Below, one piece after another: positions 9,396 to 19,883 of a stretch of 64,000 bases of DNA; the stretch's first letter is position 1; each line of letters starts with the position of its first letter. A model generated the notes under the pieces. It searched no databases and was not told the DNA's origin. It was given only the letters and a program-made list of their open reading frames with translations. The translations under genes and the position numbers were made by a program. Origin of the DNA: Paraburkholderia domus (lineage in GTDB: Bacteria; Pseudomonadota; Gammaproteobacteria; Burkholderiales; Burkholderiaceae). The DNA lies in NCBI RefSeq assembly GCF_905220705.1, contig NZ_CAJNAT010000001.1, forward strand, positions 992,001 to 1,056,000, written 5' to 3'.

Positions 9396-10943
9396 ATGAC
9401 AACGCAAACCATCCGCTTTTATCACCAGGGGTCCGTCCGTGAGGTCGCGGGCGTCCCAGCGTCGCGCACCGTGCTCCAGCACCTGCGCGAGGATTTGCAT
9501 TGCACGGGCACCAAGGAAGGCTGCGCGGAAGGCGACTGCGGCGCCTGCACGGTCGTCATCGGCGAACTGGATGCGCAAGGCGCCCTTTCACTGAAAGCGG
9601 TCAACGCCTGTATTCAGTTCCTGCCGACGCTGGACGGCAAAGCCCTCTTCACCGTCGAAGACCTGCGCGCCGCTGACGGCGCCTTGCACCCCGTCCAACA
9701 GGCCATGGTCGATTGCCACGGCTCGCAGTGCGGTTTCTGCACCCCCGGCTTCGTGATGTCGATGTGGGCGTTGTACGAAAACCAGCCAGCCGCCGCCGGC
9801 CTGCCCACCCGCGATGAAATCAACGCCGCGCTGTCGGGCAATCTGTGCCGCTGCACCGGCTACCGGCCGATCGTCGACGCATCGCAGAAGATGTTCGACT
9901 ACCCGCAATATCCTCGCGTGACGCTGGACCGCAAGGCGGTCGCCGACAAGCTGCGTGAGATTCAACGCCGCGACACCTTCGAATACAACGCGCCCGATAC
10001 GCGCGGCGTCGAATTCGGCTCGCCCACCTTCCATGCACCGGTCACGCTCGATGCATTCGCCAAATTGCGCGCCGAGAATCCGCAGGCACGCCTGCTGGCC
10101 GGCAGCACCGACGTCGGCCTGTGGGTCACGAAGCAGTTCCGCGATCTCGGCGACATCCTGTATATCGGCAATGTCGCCGAATTGAAGACAATCGAGCGCG
10201 ATGCGCAGACGCTGACAATCGGCGCCGCCGTCACGCTCGAAGACGCCTACGCGGCGCTCGCCGTCGATTACCCTGAACTGGCCGAACTGTGGACGCGTTT
10301 CGCGTCGCTACCGATCCGCAATGCCGGCACGCTCGGCGGCAACGTCGCGAACGGCTCGCCGATCGGCGATTCGATGCCCGCGCTGCTCGCGCTCGGCGCC
10401 GAAGTCGTGCTGCGCCACGGCGCGAAAACCCGCACCCTGACGCTCGATGTGTTCTACCTCGGCTATCAGAAGACCGCGCTCGCGCCTGGCGAATTTGTCG
10501 CGGCGCTACGCGTGCCGCGTCAGGCGCGCGATCTGCGGTTCCGTACGTATAAAGTGTCGAAGCGTTACGATCAGGACATCTCCGCAGTGTGCGCCGCATT
10601 CGCGCTGCACATCGACGAAAACGGCACGATCACGGACGCCCGCATCGCGTTCGGCGGCATGGCCGCCACGCCGAAACGCGCGGCGCAAACCGAGGCCGTG
10701 CTGAACGGCGCAACATGGAACGAAAGCACCGCGCGGCAAGCGATGAACGCACTCGTCGCCGATTACCAGCCGCTCACCGACATGCGCGCCTCGAGCGCCT
10801 ATCGACTGAAGGTGGCGCGCAACCTGCTGTGGCGCTTCCACCTCGAAACGCGCAATGACGCGCCGCTCGCCCTCTTCGACGTGAATGCGTTCGCGTTCGA
10901 AAACGGCGTGCCGGACGCGCCCGTTGCGAAGGAGTCGTCGTGA
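9396..10943 (+). CDS. xdhA: Xanthine dehydrogenase small subunit (2Fe-2S and FAD)
   Basis: The 515-residue subunit passes electrons from the molybdenum centre to NAD+. An N-terminal plant-type [2Fe-2S] ligand set (EGCAEGDCGACTVV) is followed by the second cluster domain (CHGSQCGFC and NLCRCTGYRPI). The FAD-binding domain follows from about residue 200 (GSTDVGLWVTK; AGTLGGNVANGSPIGD). It begins a run of purine-degradation genes. Its stop codon overlaps the xdhB start by one base (TGATG). The ATG giving MTTQTIRF was preferred over an upstream frame extension. Confidence 0.95.
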   Translation: MTTQTIRFYHQGSVREVAGVPASRTVLQHLREDLHCTGTKEGCAEGDCGACTVVIGELDAQGALSLKAVNACIQFLPTLDGKALFTVEDLRAADGALHPVQQAMVDCHGSQCGFCTPGFVMSMWALYENQPAAAGLPTRDEINAALSGNLCRCTGYRPIVDASQKMFDYPQYPRVTLDRKAVADKLREIQRRDTFEYNAPDTRGVEFGSPTFHAPVTLDAFAKLRAENPQARLLAGSTDVGLWVTKQFRDLGDILYIGNVAELKTIERDAQTLTIGAAVTLEDAYAALAVDYPELAELWTRFASLPIRNAGTLGGNVANGSPIGDSMPALLALGAEVVLRHGAKTRTLTLDVFYLGYQKTALAPGEFVAALRVPRQARDLRFRTYKVSKRYDQDISAVCAAFALHIDENGTITDARIAFGGMAATPKRAAQTEAVLNGATWNESTARQAMNALVADYQPLTDMRASSAYRLKVARNLLWRFHLETRNDAPLALFDVNAFAFENGVPDAPVAKESS

Positions 10944-13390
10944 TGAACCGGACTGATGCTTTCGTCGAACATTCTGAAAAACACGCCGCTGTTCAGGAAA
11001 GCGAGGCGGCGATCGGCGTGTCGTTACCGCATGAATCGGCCGCGCTGCATGTGAGCGGCGAAGCCACCTACACCGACGACGTCCCCGAATTGCAAGGCAC
11101 GCTGCACGCGGCGCTTGGCTTGTCGCGGCATGCGCACGCACGGATCGTGTCGCTCGACCTGGACGCGGTGAGAAAAGCCCCCGGCGTGATCGCGGTGCTC
11201 ACCGCTGAAGACATCCCCGGCGAGAACAACTGCGGCCCGGTGCTGCACGACGATCCCATTCTCGCTGTGGACGAAGTGCTGTATCTCGGCCAGCCGGTGT
11301 TCGCGGTGATTGCCGAAAGTCATGAACTCGCGCGCCGCGCCGCTGCGCTGGCGAAAAGCGATGACGTCGTGCGATATGAACCGCTCGAAGTCATCCTCAC
11401 GCCTGCCGAAGCGAAGGCAAATAAGCAATTCGTCCTGCCGCCGCTGCATCTGAAGCGCGGTGACCCCGATGCGAAAATCGCCGCCGCGCCGCATAAAATC
11501 CGCGGTACGTTCGAAGTCGGCGGCCAGGAACAGTTTTATCTCGAAGGCCAGATCGCGTACGCCGTGCCGAAGGAAATGGACGGCATGCTCGTCTACAGTT
11601 CGACACAGCATCCGAGCGAAATGCAGCAGGTTGTCGCGCATATGCTCGGTTGGCCGGCGCATAACGTCGTGTGCGAATGCCGGCGGATGGGTGGCGGCTT
11701 CGGCGGTAAGGAATCGCAATCGGCGGTATTCGCGTGCGTGGCATCGTTGGCGGCGAAGCTGCTGCGCCGGCCGGTCAAACTGCGTGCAGACCGCGACGAC
11801 GATTTCATGATCACCGGCAAGCGCCACGACGCGGTCTACGAATACGAAGCGGGCTTTGACGATAGCGGCCGCATTCTCGGCGCGCGCGTCGAAATTGCCT
11901 TGAAAGCCGGCTATTCCGCCGACTTGTCCGGTGCGGTCGCGACACGTGCGGTCTGTCACTTCGACAACGCGTACTACCTGTCCGACGTCGACATCGTTGC
12001 GCTGTGCTGCAAGACCAATACACAGTCGAACACCGCGTTTCGCGGCTTCGGCGGCCCGCAAGGCGCGCTGGTGACGGAAGTGATGCTCGACAGCATCGCG
12101 CGTCAATTGCACTGCGATCCGCTCGATGTGCGCCTCGCCAACTACTACGGTATCGGCGAACGCGACACGACACCGTACGGACAACGCGTCGAAGACAACA
12201 TCATCGCACCGCTGACCGACGAGTTACTTGAAACCAGCGACTACCGTGCGCGCCGCGAAGCAATCGCCGCGTTCAACGCAAAAAGTCCAGTGCTCAAACG
12301 CGGCCTCGCGTTCTCGCCGGTGAAGTTCGGCATCTCGTTCAACGTGCCGTTTCTGAATCAGGCCGGCGCACTGGTGCATGTGTACAAAGACGGTTCGGTA
12401 CTCGTCAATCACGGCGGCACCGAAATGGGACAGGGGCTGAATACGAAGGTCGCGCAAGTCGTCGCGAACCAGCTCGGCTTGCCGCTTTCGCGCGTACGCG
12501 TAACGGCGACCGATACGTCGAAGATCGCCAACACCTCGGCGACCGCCGCTTCCACGGGCAGCGACCTGAACGGCAAAGCCGCCGAAGCCGCTGCCCGTAC
12601 CATTCGCGACAGGCTCGCCAAACTCGCGGCGAAGCAACTCGGCGGCACCGCCGATGCGGTTGAATTCGCCAACAGTGAAGTGTCGGTGAACGGCGGCGCG
12701 ATGCCGTTCGAGCAACTGGTCGCCGCAGCGTATCTGGCGCGTGTGCAATTGTGGTCGGACGGGTTCTATACGACGCCGAAAGTGCACTGGGATGCGAAAA
12801 CGCTGACCGGTCACCCGTTTTATTACTTTGCGTACGGCGCGGCGGTGTCGGAAGTGGTGATCGACACGCTGACCGGCGAATGGAAACTGGTGCGCGCGGA
12901 TGTACTGCACGACGCCGGCCAGTCGATCAATCCGGCGATCGATATCGGCCAGGTGGAAGGTGGATTCATTCAAGGCATGGGCTGGCTCACCACAGAAGAA
13001 TTGTGGTGGAACCGCGATGGCCGCCTGATGACGCACGCGCCGTCGACGTACAAGATTCCCGCAGTCAGCGATACCCCTGCGGCGTTCCACGTGCAGCTTT
13101 ATCAGAATCAGAACGCCGAGCCGACCGTGTTCCATTCGAAGGCCGTCGGTGAGCCGCCTCTGCTGCTGCCGTTCTCGGTGTTTCTCGCCATTCGTGACGC
13201 GGTAGCGGCGGCGGTGCCGGACGCGGAAAATGCGCCACAGTTGCGCGCGCCGGCGACGCCCGAAGCGATTCTCGATGCACTGGACGCGTTGCAAGCGCTT
13301 GGGACGGCGATGCAAACCGCGACAGGAGAACCGGCGGAACAACCGGCGGAAGCGGCAATCACGGCGACCACCGCAACCACGCCGGTTTAG
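10943..13390 (+). CDS. xdhB: Xanthine dehydrogenase molybdopterin-binding subunit
   Basis: The 815-residue catalytic subunit oxidises hypoxanthine and xanthine at the molybdenum cofactor. Visible motifs are GGGFGGKES and RGFGGPQG of the cofactor pocket and the C-terminal KAVGEPPLLLPFSV segment holding the catalytic Glu. Length agrees with bacterial XdhB. It overlaps xdhA by one base and is followed by xdhC after 117 bases. The C-terminal tail is Ala/Thr-rich and probably disordered. Confidence 0.95.
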   Translation: MNRTDAFVEHSEKHAAVQESEAAIGVSLPHESAALHVSGEATYTDDVPELQGTLHAALGLSRHAHARIVSLDLDAVRKAPGVIAVLTAEDIPGENNCGPVLHDDPILAVDEVLYLGQPVFAVIAESHELARRAAALAKSDDVVRYEPLEVILTPAEAKANKQFVLPPLHLKRGDPDAKIAAAPHKIRGTFEVGGQEQFYLEGQIAYAVPKEMDGMLVYSSTQHPSEMQQVVAHMLGWPAHNVVCECRRMGGGFGGKESQSAVFACVASLAAKLLRRPVKLRADRDDDFMITGKRHDAVYEYEAGFDDSGRILGARVEIALKAGYSADLSGAVATRAVCHFDNAYYLSDVDIVALCCKTNTQSNTAFRGFGGPQGALVTEVMLDSIARQLHCDPLDVRLANYYGIGERDTTPYGQRVEDNIIAPLTDELLETSDYRARREAIAAFNAKSPVLKRGLAFSPVKFGISFNVPFLNQAGALVHVYKDGSVLVNHGGTEMGQGLNTKVAQVVANQLGLPLSRVRVTATDTSKIANTSATAASTGSDLNGKAAEAAARTIRDRLAKLAAKQLGGTADAVEFANSEVSVNGGAMPFEQLVAAAYLARVQLWSDGFYTTPKVHWDAKTLTGHPFYYFAYGAAVSEVVIDTLTGEWKLVRADVLHDAGQSINPAIDIGQVEGGFIQGMGWLTTEELWWNRDGRLMTHAPSTYKIPAVSDTPAAFHVQLYQNQNAEPTVFHSKAVGEPPLLLPFSVFLAIRDAVAAAVPDAENAPQLRAPATPEAILDALDALQALGTAMQTATGEPAEQPAEAAITATTATTPV

Positions 13391-13507
13391 CAACCTGACG
13401 AAACGTTAAGCAACTTAAAACCAGGGCCCGGCGCGACACGAACGCGTCCCGCCACAGTCAACCGGCCGCACGGACACCCCGCGCGGCCACGTATGGAGAA
13501 CCGCCGG

Positions 13508-14521
13508 ATGCAAGCCTGGCTACCTGACCTGCAACACCTGCTCGCGCACGGCGACGCCGCCGTGCTGGTGACGGTCGCGCGCGTCGAAGGTTCGGCGCCC
13601 CGCGAAGCCGGCACCAAGATGATCGTCACGCGCGATTCGGCCAAGCATACGATTGGCGGCGGACATCTCGAATGGAAAGCCATCGAGACTGCACGCCAGG
13701 TGCTGCGCGACGGCATGCGCTCGCCGCATATGCGCCGCCTCGAACGCTTCGCGCTGGGTCCGAGCCTCGGCCAATGCTGCGGCGGCGCCGTGATTCTCGC
13801 CTTTGAGCGCCTCGACATCGGCGACCTCGGCTGGATCACCTCGCTTGCGAAGCGCGTGGTGGCGGGCCAATCGACGGTGCGTAGCGTATCATTCGGCCCC
13901 GCACCGGATGCGGTGATGCTGTCCGACCCCGAACCGGGTGTCGATGCCGCCGACTGCCTGCTGTGGGACGGCGCCGGCTTCGACGACAGCGGCGCGCTGC
14001 TCACCGAGACCATCGCGCCAGGCGACTTCCAGGTCGTGCTGTTCGGCGCCGGTCACGTGGGCGCCGCGCTGGTTCGCGTGCTCGCCACGCTGCCCTGCAT
14101 CGTTCGCTGGGTCGACGAACGCGACGCGCAGTTTCCGCCCGCGGAAACGCTGCATGCACCGAACGTGACGATCGATCCGAACGACGCGCCCGACGAAGCC
14201 ATCGACCAGGCCGCGCCACACACGTACTTCATCGTGATGACGCACAACCATGCGCTCGATCTCGAGTTGGCCGAACGCATTCTGCGGCGCGGCGATTTCG
14301 CGTTCTTCGGCATGATCGGCTCGCACAGCAAGCGCAAGCAGTTCGAACATCGGCTGGCCGCGCGCGGCATCGATCCGTCGCAGATCGCACGGATGAAGTG
14401 CCCGCTCGGCGTTGACGGCATTGTCGACAAGTCGCCGGAGATCATCGCGATCTCGGCGGCCGCCCAGGTGTTGCAGGCAGTGGAGGCGAATGCGGGCGCG
14501 CATGCGGCGCAGACGGTCTGA
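13508..14521 (+). CDS. xdhC: Xanthine dehydrogenase accessory protein XdhC
   Basis: XdhC binds molybdenum cofactor, promotes its sulfuration and inserts it into XdhB. The 337-residue protein has the N-terminal XdhC/CoxI domain (VTVARVEGSAPREAGTKM; GQCCGGAV) and a C-terminal Rossmann-like domain (VVLFGAGHVGAALVRVLA; FFGMIGSHSKRKQF). Two ATGs are possible, 13493 and 13508. I chose the second because a GGAG box lies 9 bases upstream of it, inside the longer reading. Confidence 0.92.
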   Translation: MQAWLPDLQHLLAHGDAAVLVTVARVEGSAPREAGTKMIVTRDSAKHTIGGGHLEWKAIETARQVLRDGMRSPHMRRLERFALGPSLGQCCGGAVILAFERLDIGDLGWITSLAKRVVAGQSTVRSVSFGPAPDAVMLSDPEPGVDAADCLLWDGAGFDDSGALLTETIAPGDFQVVLFGAGHVGAALVRVLATLPCIVRWVDERDAQFPPAETLHAPNVTIDPNDAPDEAIDQAAPHTYFIVMTHNHALDLELAERILRRGDFAFFGMIGSHSKRKQFEHRLAARGIDPSQIARMKCPLGVDGIVDKSPEIIAISAAAQVLQAVEANAGAHAAQTV

Positions 14522-14612
14522 TTTGCCGCACAATCGACCCTGCTGCCCCAAAGCGATTGCATTCTGCCCTGCATCCCGCATCCGGCGCGAACCGACTCCA
14601 ACGAACTGCTGA

Positions 14613-15665
<1,053 letters not shown>

Positions 15666-15719
15666 CGGGCCAATGAATAGCAGCCGGCGGCGGCACGGGT
15701 TCGTTTCAGACCTGAAATA

Positions 15720-15769
15720 AAGCCGCCGTCTGCGCTGTTTAGCTCCTCACAAATACGGAGACGGTTTTT
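15720..15769 (+). promoter_or_regulatory. Possible structured leader before guaD
   Basis: Directly upstream of the guaD ATG, GGAGACGG (the GGAG could serve as ribosome site, 11 bases before the ATG) can pair with an earlier CCGT and CTCC, and is followed by TTTTTC. This could fold into a hairpin masking the ribosome site. It is a weak, bulged structure and may be chance. Confidence 0.25.
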
Positions 15770-15770
15770 C

Positions 15771-17117
15771 ATGACTCAACCGACACAATCAGCATTCCGC
15801 GCACAACTGCTGACCTTCAACGGCGATCCTGCGCAATCGCCCAACGCGGCAGTCTTCAATGAGGACGGCTTGCTGATCGTCGAAGACGGCCATGTCGTGG
15901 CAGCGGGCCCGTATGCCGCGCTCGCGTCGCAACTCGCGCCGGGCACCCAGGTGCAGGAAATGCGCGACAAGCTGATCGTGCCGGGTTTTATCGATACACA
16001 CATTCACTACCCGCAGACCGACATGATCGCCTCGCCGGCGCCGGGTCTGCTGCCGTGGCTCGACACGTACACGTTCCCGACCGAGCGCCGCTTCACCGAT
16101 CCGGCCTATGCGCGCGATACGGCGAGCTTCTTCGTCGAAGAACTGCTGGCCTGCGGCACGACCACCGCGCTCGTGTATTGCACGGTTCACAAGGAATCGG
16201 CCGACGCCCTCTTCACCGAAAGCGAAGCACGCAATCTGCGCATGGTGGCGGGCAAGGTGCTGATGGACCGCAACTGCCCCGAGTTCCTGCGCGACACCGC
16301 GCAATCGGGTTATGACGACAGCGCCGAGTTGATCGGCCGCTGGCACAACCGTGGCCGCCAGATGTACGCGCTCACGCCGCGTTTCGCGCCGACCTCGACC
16401 GAAGCGCAACTCGAAGCGTGCGGCGTGCTGGCCGGCAAGCATCCGGACATCTTCATCCAGAGCCACGTTGCCGAAAATACCGACGAAGTGAAATGGGTCG
16501 CCGATCTGTTCCCCGGCCACCGCAGCTATCTGGACATTTACGATCATTACGGCCTGCTGCGCCGCCGCGCCGTGTACGGCCATTGCATCTACCTTGATGA
16601 GGAAGACCGCAAGCGCATGGCGCAAACCGGCACGGTCGCCTCGCACTGCCCGACTTCGAACCTGTTCCTCGGCAGCGGCCTGTTCGACTTCGACAAGGCC
16701 GACGAAGCCGGCATGCCGATCGCGCTGGCGACAGACGTCGGCGGCGGCACCTCGTTCTCGATGCTGCAAACGATGAACGAAGCGCACAAGGTCGCGCGTC
16801 TGACGGGCCATCATCTGACGGCCACGCGGATGTTCTATCTGGCCACTGCGGGTGCGGCCGAAGCACTCGATCTGGCCGACAAGGTCGGCACGTTGAAGCC
16901 GAAGTCGGAAGCCGACTTTGTCGTGCTCGATCCGCAGGCCACGCCGCTGCTCGCGCGCCGTACCGCACGCACCGAATCGCTCGAAGAACTGCTGTTCGCG
17001 TTCGCGCTGCTCGGCGACGACCGCGCGATCTACGAAACGTATGCCGCGGGCAAGCGCGTGCATCGTCGCGACGACGTGCGTCAGCATGCGCCGCGTGTCG
17101 CGAAAATCGCTGCTTGA
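15771..17117 (+). CDS. guaD: Guanine deaminase
   Basis: GuaD hydrolyses guanine to xanthine and ammonia, feeding XdhAB. The 448-residue amidohydrolase shows the zinc ligands in DTHIHYPQTDM, a conserved HVAENTDEV, HCIYLDEEDR and the C-terminal ATDVGGGTSFSML. Length matches bacterial GuaD (about 440-450). It is the last gene of the purine block and is followed by a strong intrinsic terminator. Confidence 0.95.
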   Translation: MTQPTQSAFRAQLLTFNGDPAQSPNAAVFNEDGLLIVEDGHVVAAGPYAALASQLAPGTQVQEMRDKLIVPGFIDTHIHYPQTDMIASPAPGLLPWLDTYTFPTERRFTDPAYARDTASFFVEELLACGTTTALVYCTVHKESADALFTESEARNLRMVAGKVLMDRNCPEFLRDTAQSGYDDSAELIGRWHNRGRQMYALTPRFAPTSTEAQLEACGVLAGKHPDIFIQSHVAENTDEVKWVADLFPGHRSYLDIYDHYGLLRRRAVYGHCIYLDEEDRKRMAQTGTVASHCPTSNLFLGSGLFDFDKADEAGMPIALATDVGGGTSFSMLQTMNEAHKVARLTGHHLTATRMFYLATAGAAEALDLADKVGTLKPKSEADFVVLDPQATPLLARRTARTESLEELLFAFALLGDDRAIYETYAAGKRVHRRDDVRQHAPRVAKIAA

Positions 17118-17165
17118 CTGGATGCCTGGGCTAATAACGCCTGATCCGATTCAAGCGGTCGAATA

Positions 17166-17199
17166 AAAAACGGCGCTTCCTCCAGGAAGCGCCGTTTTT
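17166..17199 (+). terminator. Bidirectional rho-independent terminator after guaD
   Basis: A perfect stem of about 16 bp (AAAAACGGCGCTTCCT paired with AGGAAGCGCCGTTTTT, tiny loop) lies between guaD and the convergent halogenase-like gene. The A-run and T-run on either side make it usable on both strands. Confidence 0.85.
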
Positions 17200-17223
17200 A
17201 TTTACTCGTGCCGTGCGGCTCGA

Positions 17224-18453
17224 TCACTGGTGCGTGCACACTTCGTGCAAGGCATTCAGACGGCGCACCGGATCGGCGACATACGGATTCGATTCATCCC
17301 ACGCGTAACCCGCCAGCACCGCGCTGATCATGCGGCGGATCGGCGGCGTCTGGTGCGGATAGAAAATGATGTCCTGCAACTCGCCCGTGTACCAGCGCTC
17401 GACAAAGGCGCGGAACGTGTCGATCCCCCTGCGCAACGGCACGTCGTAAGCGGCCGACCAGTCGACCTGTTCGCCATCCAGTTGCCGGTTCAACGTCTGC
17501 ACCGCGAGATGCGCGGAACGCAATGCAATCGTCACGCCGGACGAGAACACCGGATCGAGAAACTCGCCTGCATTGCCGAGCAACGCATAGCCCGGCCCAT
17601 GCAAGCGCTCGACATTCGCCGAGTAGCCGCCGATGTGACGCACCGGCATCAGAAACGGCGCATGACCGATCAACGGCCCGAGTGTCGGTTCCTGCTGGAT
17701 CAGCTCGCGCAGTTTCGCGTCGCGCGCGGCTTCCGGTACATCGAGGAAACTGGCCTCGGCCACGCACCCGACCGACGAACGGCCGCCCGCCAGCGGAATC
17801 ATCCAGAACCACACATCGCGGCGCTCCGGGTGCGTCGCCACGCAGATCTTGTTGCGGTCGGTCGCGCCGGCCGGAATGCCGTCCTGCACATGCGAGAAGA
17901 TCGCGGCACGTGTCGGCATGCGCGTGGGGGCTTCGAGATTCAGCAAGCGCGGCAGCACGCGACCGAAACCGCTCGCGTCGAACACGAAATGCGCCTCGAC
18001 TTCATAGGCGTTGTCCGCTTCGTCGATCACGTCGAGCACTGGCTTGCTGTCTTTCCCGGCAGTTTGCATCGCGCGGACCGTATGACCGAAGCGCACCTCG
18101 GCGCCCTGCTCTGCTGCGCAACGAATCAGAATATCGTCGAACACCGCGCGCTCGACCTGGTACGTGGTGCCCCACCCCGGCGAATGCTTGTCGCGGAAGT
18201 CGAACGCCGACGACTGGCCACGGTAAACGAAATGCGCGCCGTTCTTGTACTGGAAACCGGCTTCGACTACCGCCTGCAGCATGCCGGCCTCTTCGAGGTA
18301 GGCCATGCTTTGCGGCAGCAGACTCTCGCCGATCGAGAAGCGTGGAAAATGCTGACGCTCCAGTACCAGCACGGATCGGCCTGCTTTGCGCAATAGCGCC
18401 GCCGCGACGGCGCCTGCCGGACCTGCACCGATGATCGCTACGTCGACGGTCAT
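17224..18453 (-). CDS. FAD-dependent oxidoreductase, tryptophan-halogenase-like, aryl polyene cluster
   Basis: The 409-residue flavoprotein has an N-terminal Rossmann motif (GAGPAG, residues 9-14) and the IGESLLP segment of the flavin-dependent halogenase/geranylgeranyl reductase superfamily. It keeps the halogenase signature WxWxIP as WFWMIP (215-220) and a Lys at position 70 (QYKNGAHF) about where halogenases place their catalytic Lys (hand comparison). It may halogenate or otherwise oxidise the aryl polyene head group. It is divergent from the methyltransferase gene and lies at the cluster edge. A TTG at 18477 with a GAGG box upstream is an alternative start. Confidence 0.82.
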   Translation of the reverse strand: MTVDVAIIGAGPAGAVAAALLRKAGRSVLVLERQHFPRFSIGESLLPQSMAYLEEAGMLQAVVEAGFQYKNGAHFVYRGQSSAFDFRDKHSPGWGTTYQVERAVFDDILIRCAAEQGAEVRFGHTVRAMQTAGKDSKPVLDVIDEADNAYEVEAHFVFDASGFGRVLPRLLNLEAPTRMPTRAAIFSHVQDGIPAGATDRNKICVATHPERRDVWFWMIPLAGGRSSVGCVAEASFLDVPEAARDAKLRELIQQEPTLGPLIGHAPFLMPVRHIGGYSANVERLHGPGYALLGNAGEFLDPVFSSGVTIALRSAHLAVQTLNRQLDGEQVDWSAAYDVPLRRGIDTFRAFVERWYTGELQDIIFYPHQTPPIRRMISAVLAGYAWDESNPYVADPVRRLNALHEVCTHQ

Positions 18454-18584
18454 GCGCTTTGACAGATTTGTACTCAAGGTTGCCTCAATCGTTTGCTTGC
18501 CCGGAAACAGCGTTACGCTGCGTCCTTACTTCTCGTTACAATTACGCGTCACAGCAAGAACAATATTCCTTCGGGGAGCCCAGC
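18454..18584. promoter_or_regulatory. Divergent promoter region, halogenase-like gene and methyltransferase
   Basis: About 130 bases between divergent starts; TTACAATTACGCGTCACAG on the plus side could contain a -10-like TACAAT (18537-18542). The GGGGAG box at 18572-18578 supports the GTG start of the methyltransferase. Confidence 0.35.
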
Positions 18585-19313
18585 GTGTCGCCATCCGAAA
18601 CATCCAGTGTGCCTTTCGTGCCGGAAACGGCCTTCGGGATCTGGTTCCTGCGCACCTATACGTGGGAACATCATGTACTGCGGGTCGCGATCAACGACCT
18701 CAAACGCCTGATCGACGCGCCCTTGCCTGCCGCACCTGTCATCGTCGACGTCGGCTGCGGGCAAGGCATCTCGTTCCACCTGCTCGCCGAGGCGTTCAAG
18801 CCGCGCCGCATTGTCGGTGTCGATTTTCACGAACCGTCGCTGACGCTGGCCGCCAATGCAGCCCGCGTGTGCCGCGACAAATTCGCCGATATCGAGGTAC
18901 TGCACGGCGACTGCGCGCAATTGCCACTGCCCGACGCCAGCGCCGACATCGTGTTCTGCCATCAAACCTTCCACCATCTCGTCGAGCAGGACCGCGCGCT
19001 CGCCGAATTCCACCGCGTGCTCAAACCGGGCGGCATCCTGCTGTTCGCCGAATCCACCGACGCGTACATCAAATCGTGGGTCATTCGACTGCTGTTCCGC
19101 CATCCCATGCACGTGCAGAAAAGCGCTGACGGCTACCTCGACATGATCCGCCGCGGCGGCTTCCGCTTCGATCAGCGCAACGTCTCGCTGCCGTATCTCT
19201 GGTGGAGCCGCGCGAAAGACTTCGGCCTGCTCGAGCGCCTCGGCCTGTACCGTCCGCAGCCTGGCAAGCGTCGTGAGACGCTGGTCAATGTCGCGGCGAT
19301 CAAGGCAGATTGA
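18585..19313 (+). CDS. Class I SAM-dependent methyltransferase, aryl polyene cluster
   Basis: The 242-residue protein carries SAM-binding motif I (VIVDVGCGQG, about residues 47-56), a motif II acidic strand (GVDFHE) and a motif III region (RVLKPGGILLFAE), a standard class I methyltransferase core. In aryl polyenes the ring is often O- or C-methylated, so it probably methylates the head group; that is inference from context. A GGGGAG box 7 bases upstream of GTG 18585 sets the start; the longer frame upstream has no good ribosome site. It runs opposite to the main operon and converges on the lipoprotein gene. Confidence 0.82.
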   Translation: MSPSETSSVPFVPETAFGIWFLRTYTWEHHVLRVAINDLKRLIDAPLPAAPVIVDVGCGQGISFHLLAEAFKPRRIVGVDFHEPSLTLAANAARVCRDKFADIEVLHGDCAQLPLPDASADIVFCHQTFHHLVEQDRALAEFHRVLKPGGILLFAESTDAYIKSWVIRLLFRHPMHVQKSADGYLDMIRRGGFRFDQRNVSLPYLWWSRAKDFGLLERLGLYRPQPGKRRETLVNVAAIKAD

Positions 19314-19424
19314 ATCTCGTCAAGGCGCTGGCATGCCACCGCCTTGGCAGACATCACAGCGCGCTTACTTGAGTGACTCCTTGGTGGTTTTTGTTGCTTT
19401 AGTGAGTTCTATTTCCGATCCCGC

Positions 19425-19847
19425 TTAGTTCGCTTCCAGCACGACCAACTGGCCCTTCACCGCGATCGCCGCAGCGCTAGGACTCACGCCGCACGTGAAG
19501 TCAGTCGACGAATTGCTCTCGGTGCTATGAAAGCGCGTCGATACGTTGATCACGGCGTTGGCGTTGCGCGCGTGAGCTTCCGCGCGCAGCTTTTGTACGG
19601 CTTCGGCAAGCGCTTCATGACATGCATCTTCCTGGCTCGACACCTTGCGCGCAATCCGCACCGAGTAAGACACGTCGCCCAATTGGGCCGTCACTGCCGG
19701 GTGGCTCTGCTGGCCGAAATACACCGGCACACCGCCGCGCGACTGGCCGCCGGCTGCCGCGAGCGGCAGCGACTTCACGTCCGTGGCACATCCCGCCTGC
19801 GTCAGCACTACCACCGCCAGCGCACCCAGTACAAAACGTTTTTTCAT
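19425..19847 (-). CDS. Predicted lipoprotein, last gene of the aryl polyene operon
   Basis: The 140-residue protein starts with a lipoprotein signal (MKKRFVLGALAVVVLTQAGC; lipobox TQAGC, lipidated Cys at about residue 19). The mature part repeats small residues and contains SSQEDACHEALAEAVQKLRAEAHARNANAVINV, a pattern seen in small proteins often mislabelled as excinuclease ATPase subunit. It lies 36 bases after the last ketosynthase on the same strand and probably acts in the periplasm or outer membrane in pigment transport or anchoring. Function is unknown. Confidence 0.75.
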   Translation of the reverse strand: MKKRFVLGALAVVVLTQAGCATDVKSLPLAAAGGQSRGGVPVYFGQQSHPAVTAQLGDVSYSVRIARKVSSQEDACHEALAEAVQKLRAEAHARNANAVINVSTRFHSTESNSSTDFTCGVSPSAAAIAVKGQLVVLEAN

Positions 19848-19883
19848 TTTTATTGCCCTCGTTTTTTTAAATTCGTGGCCGTT

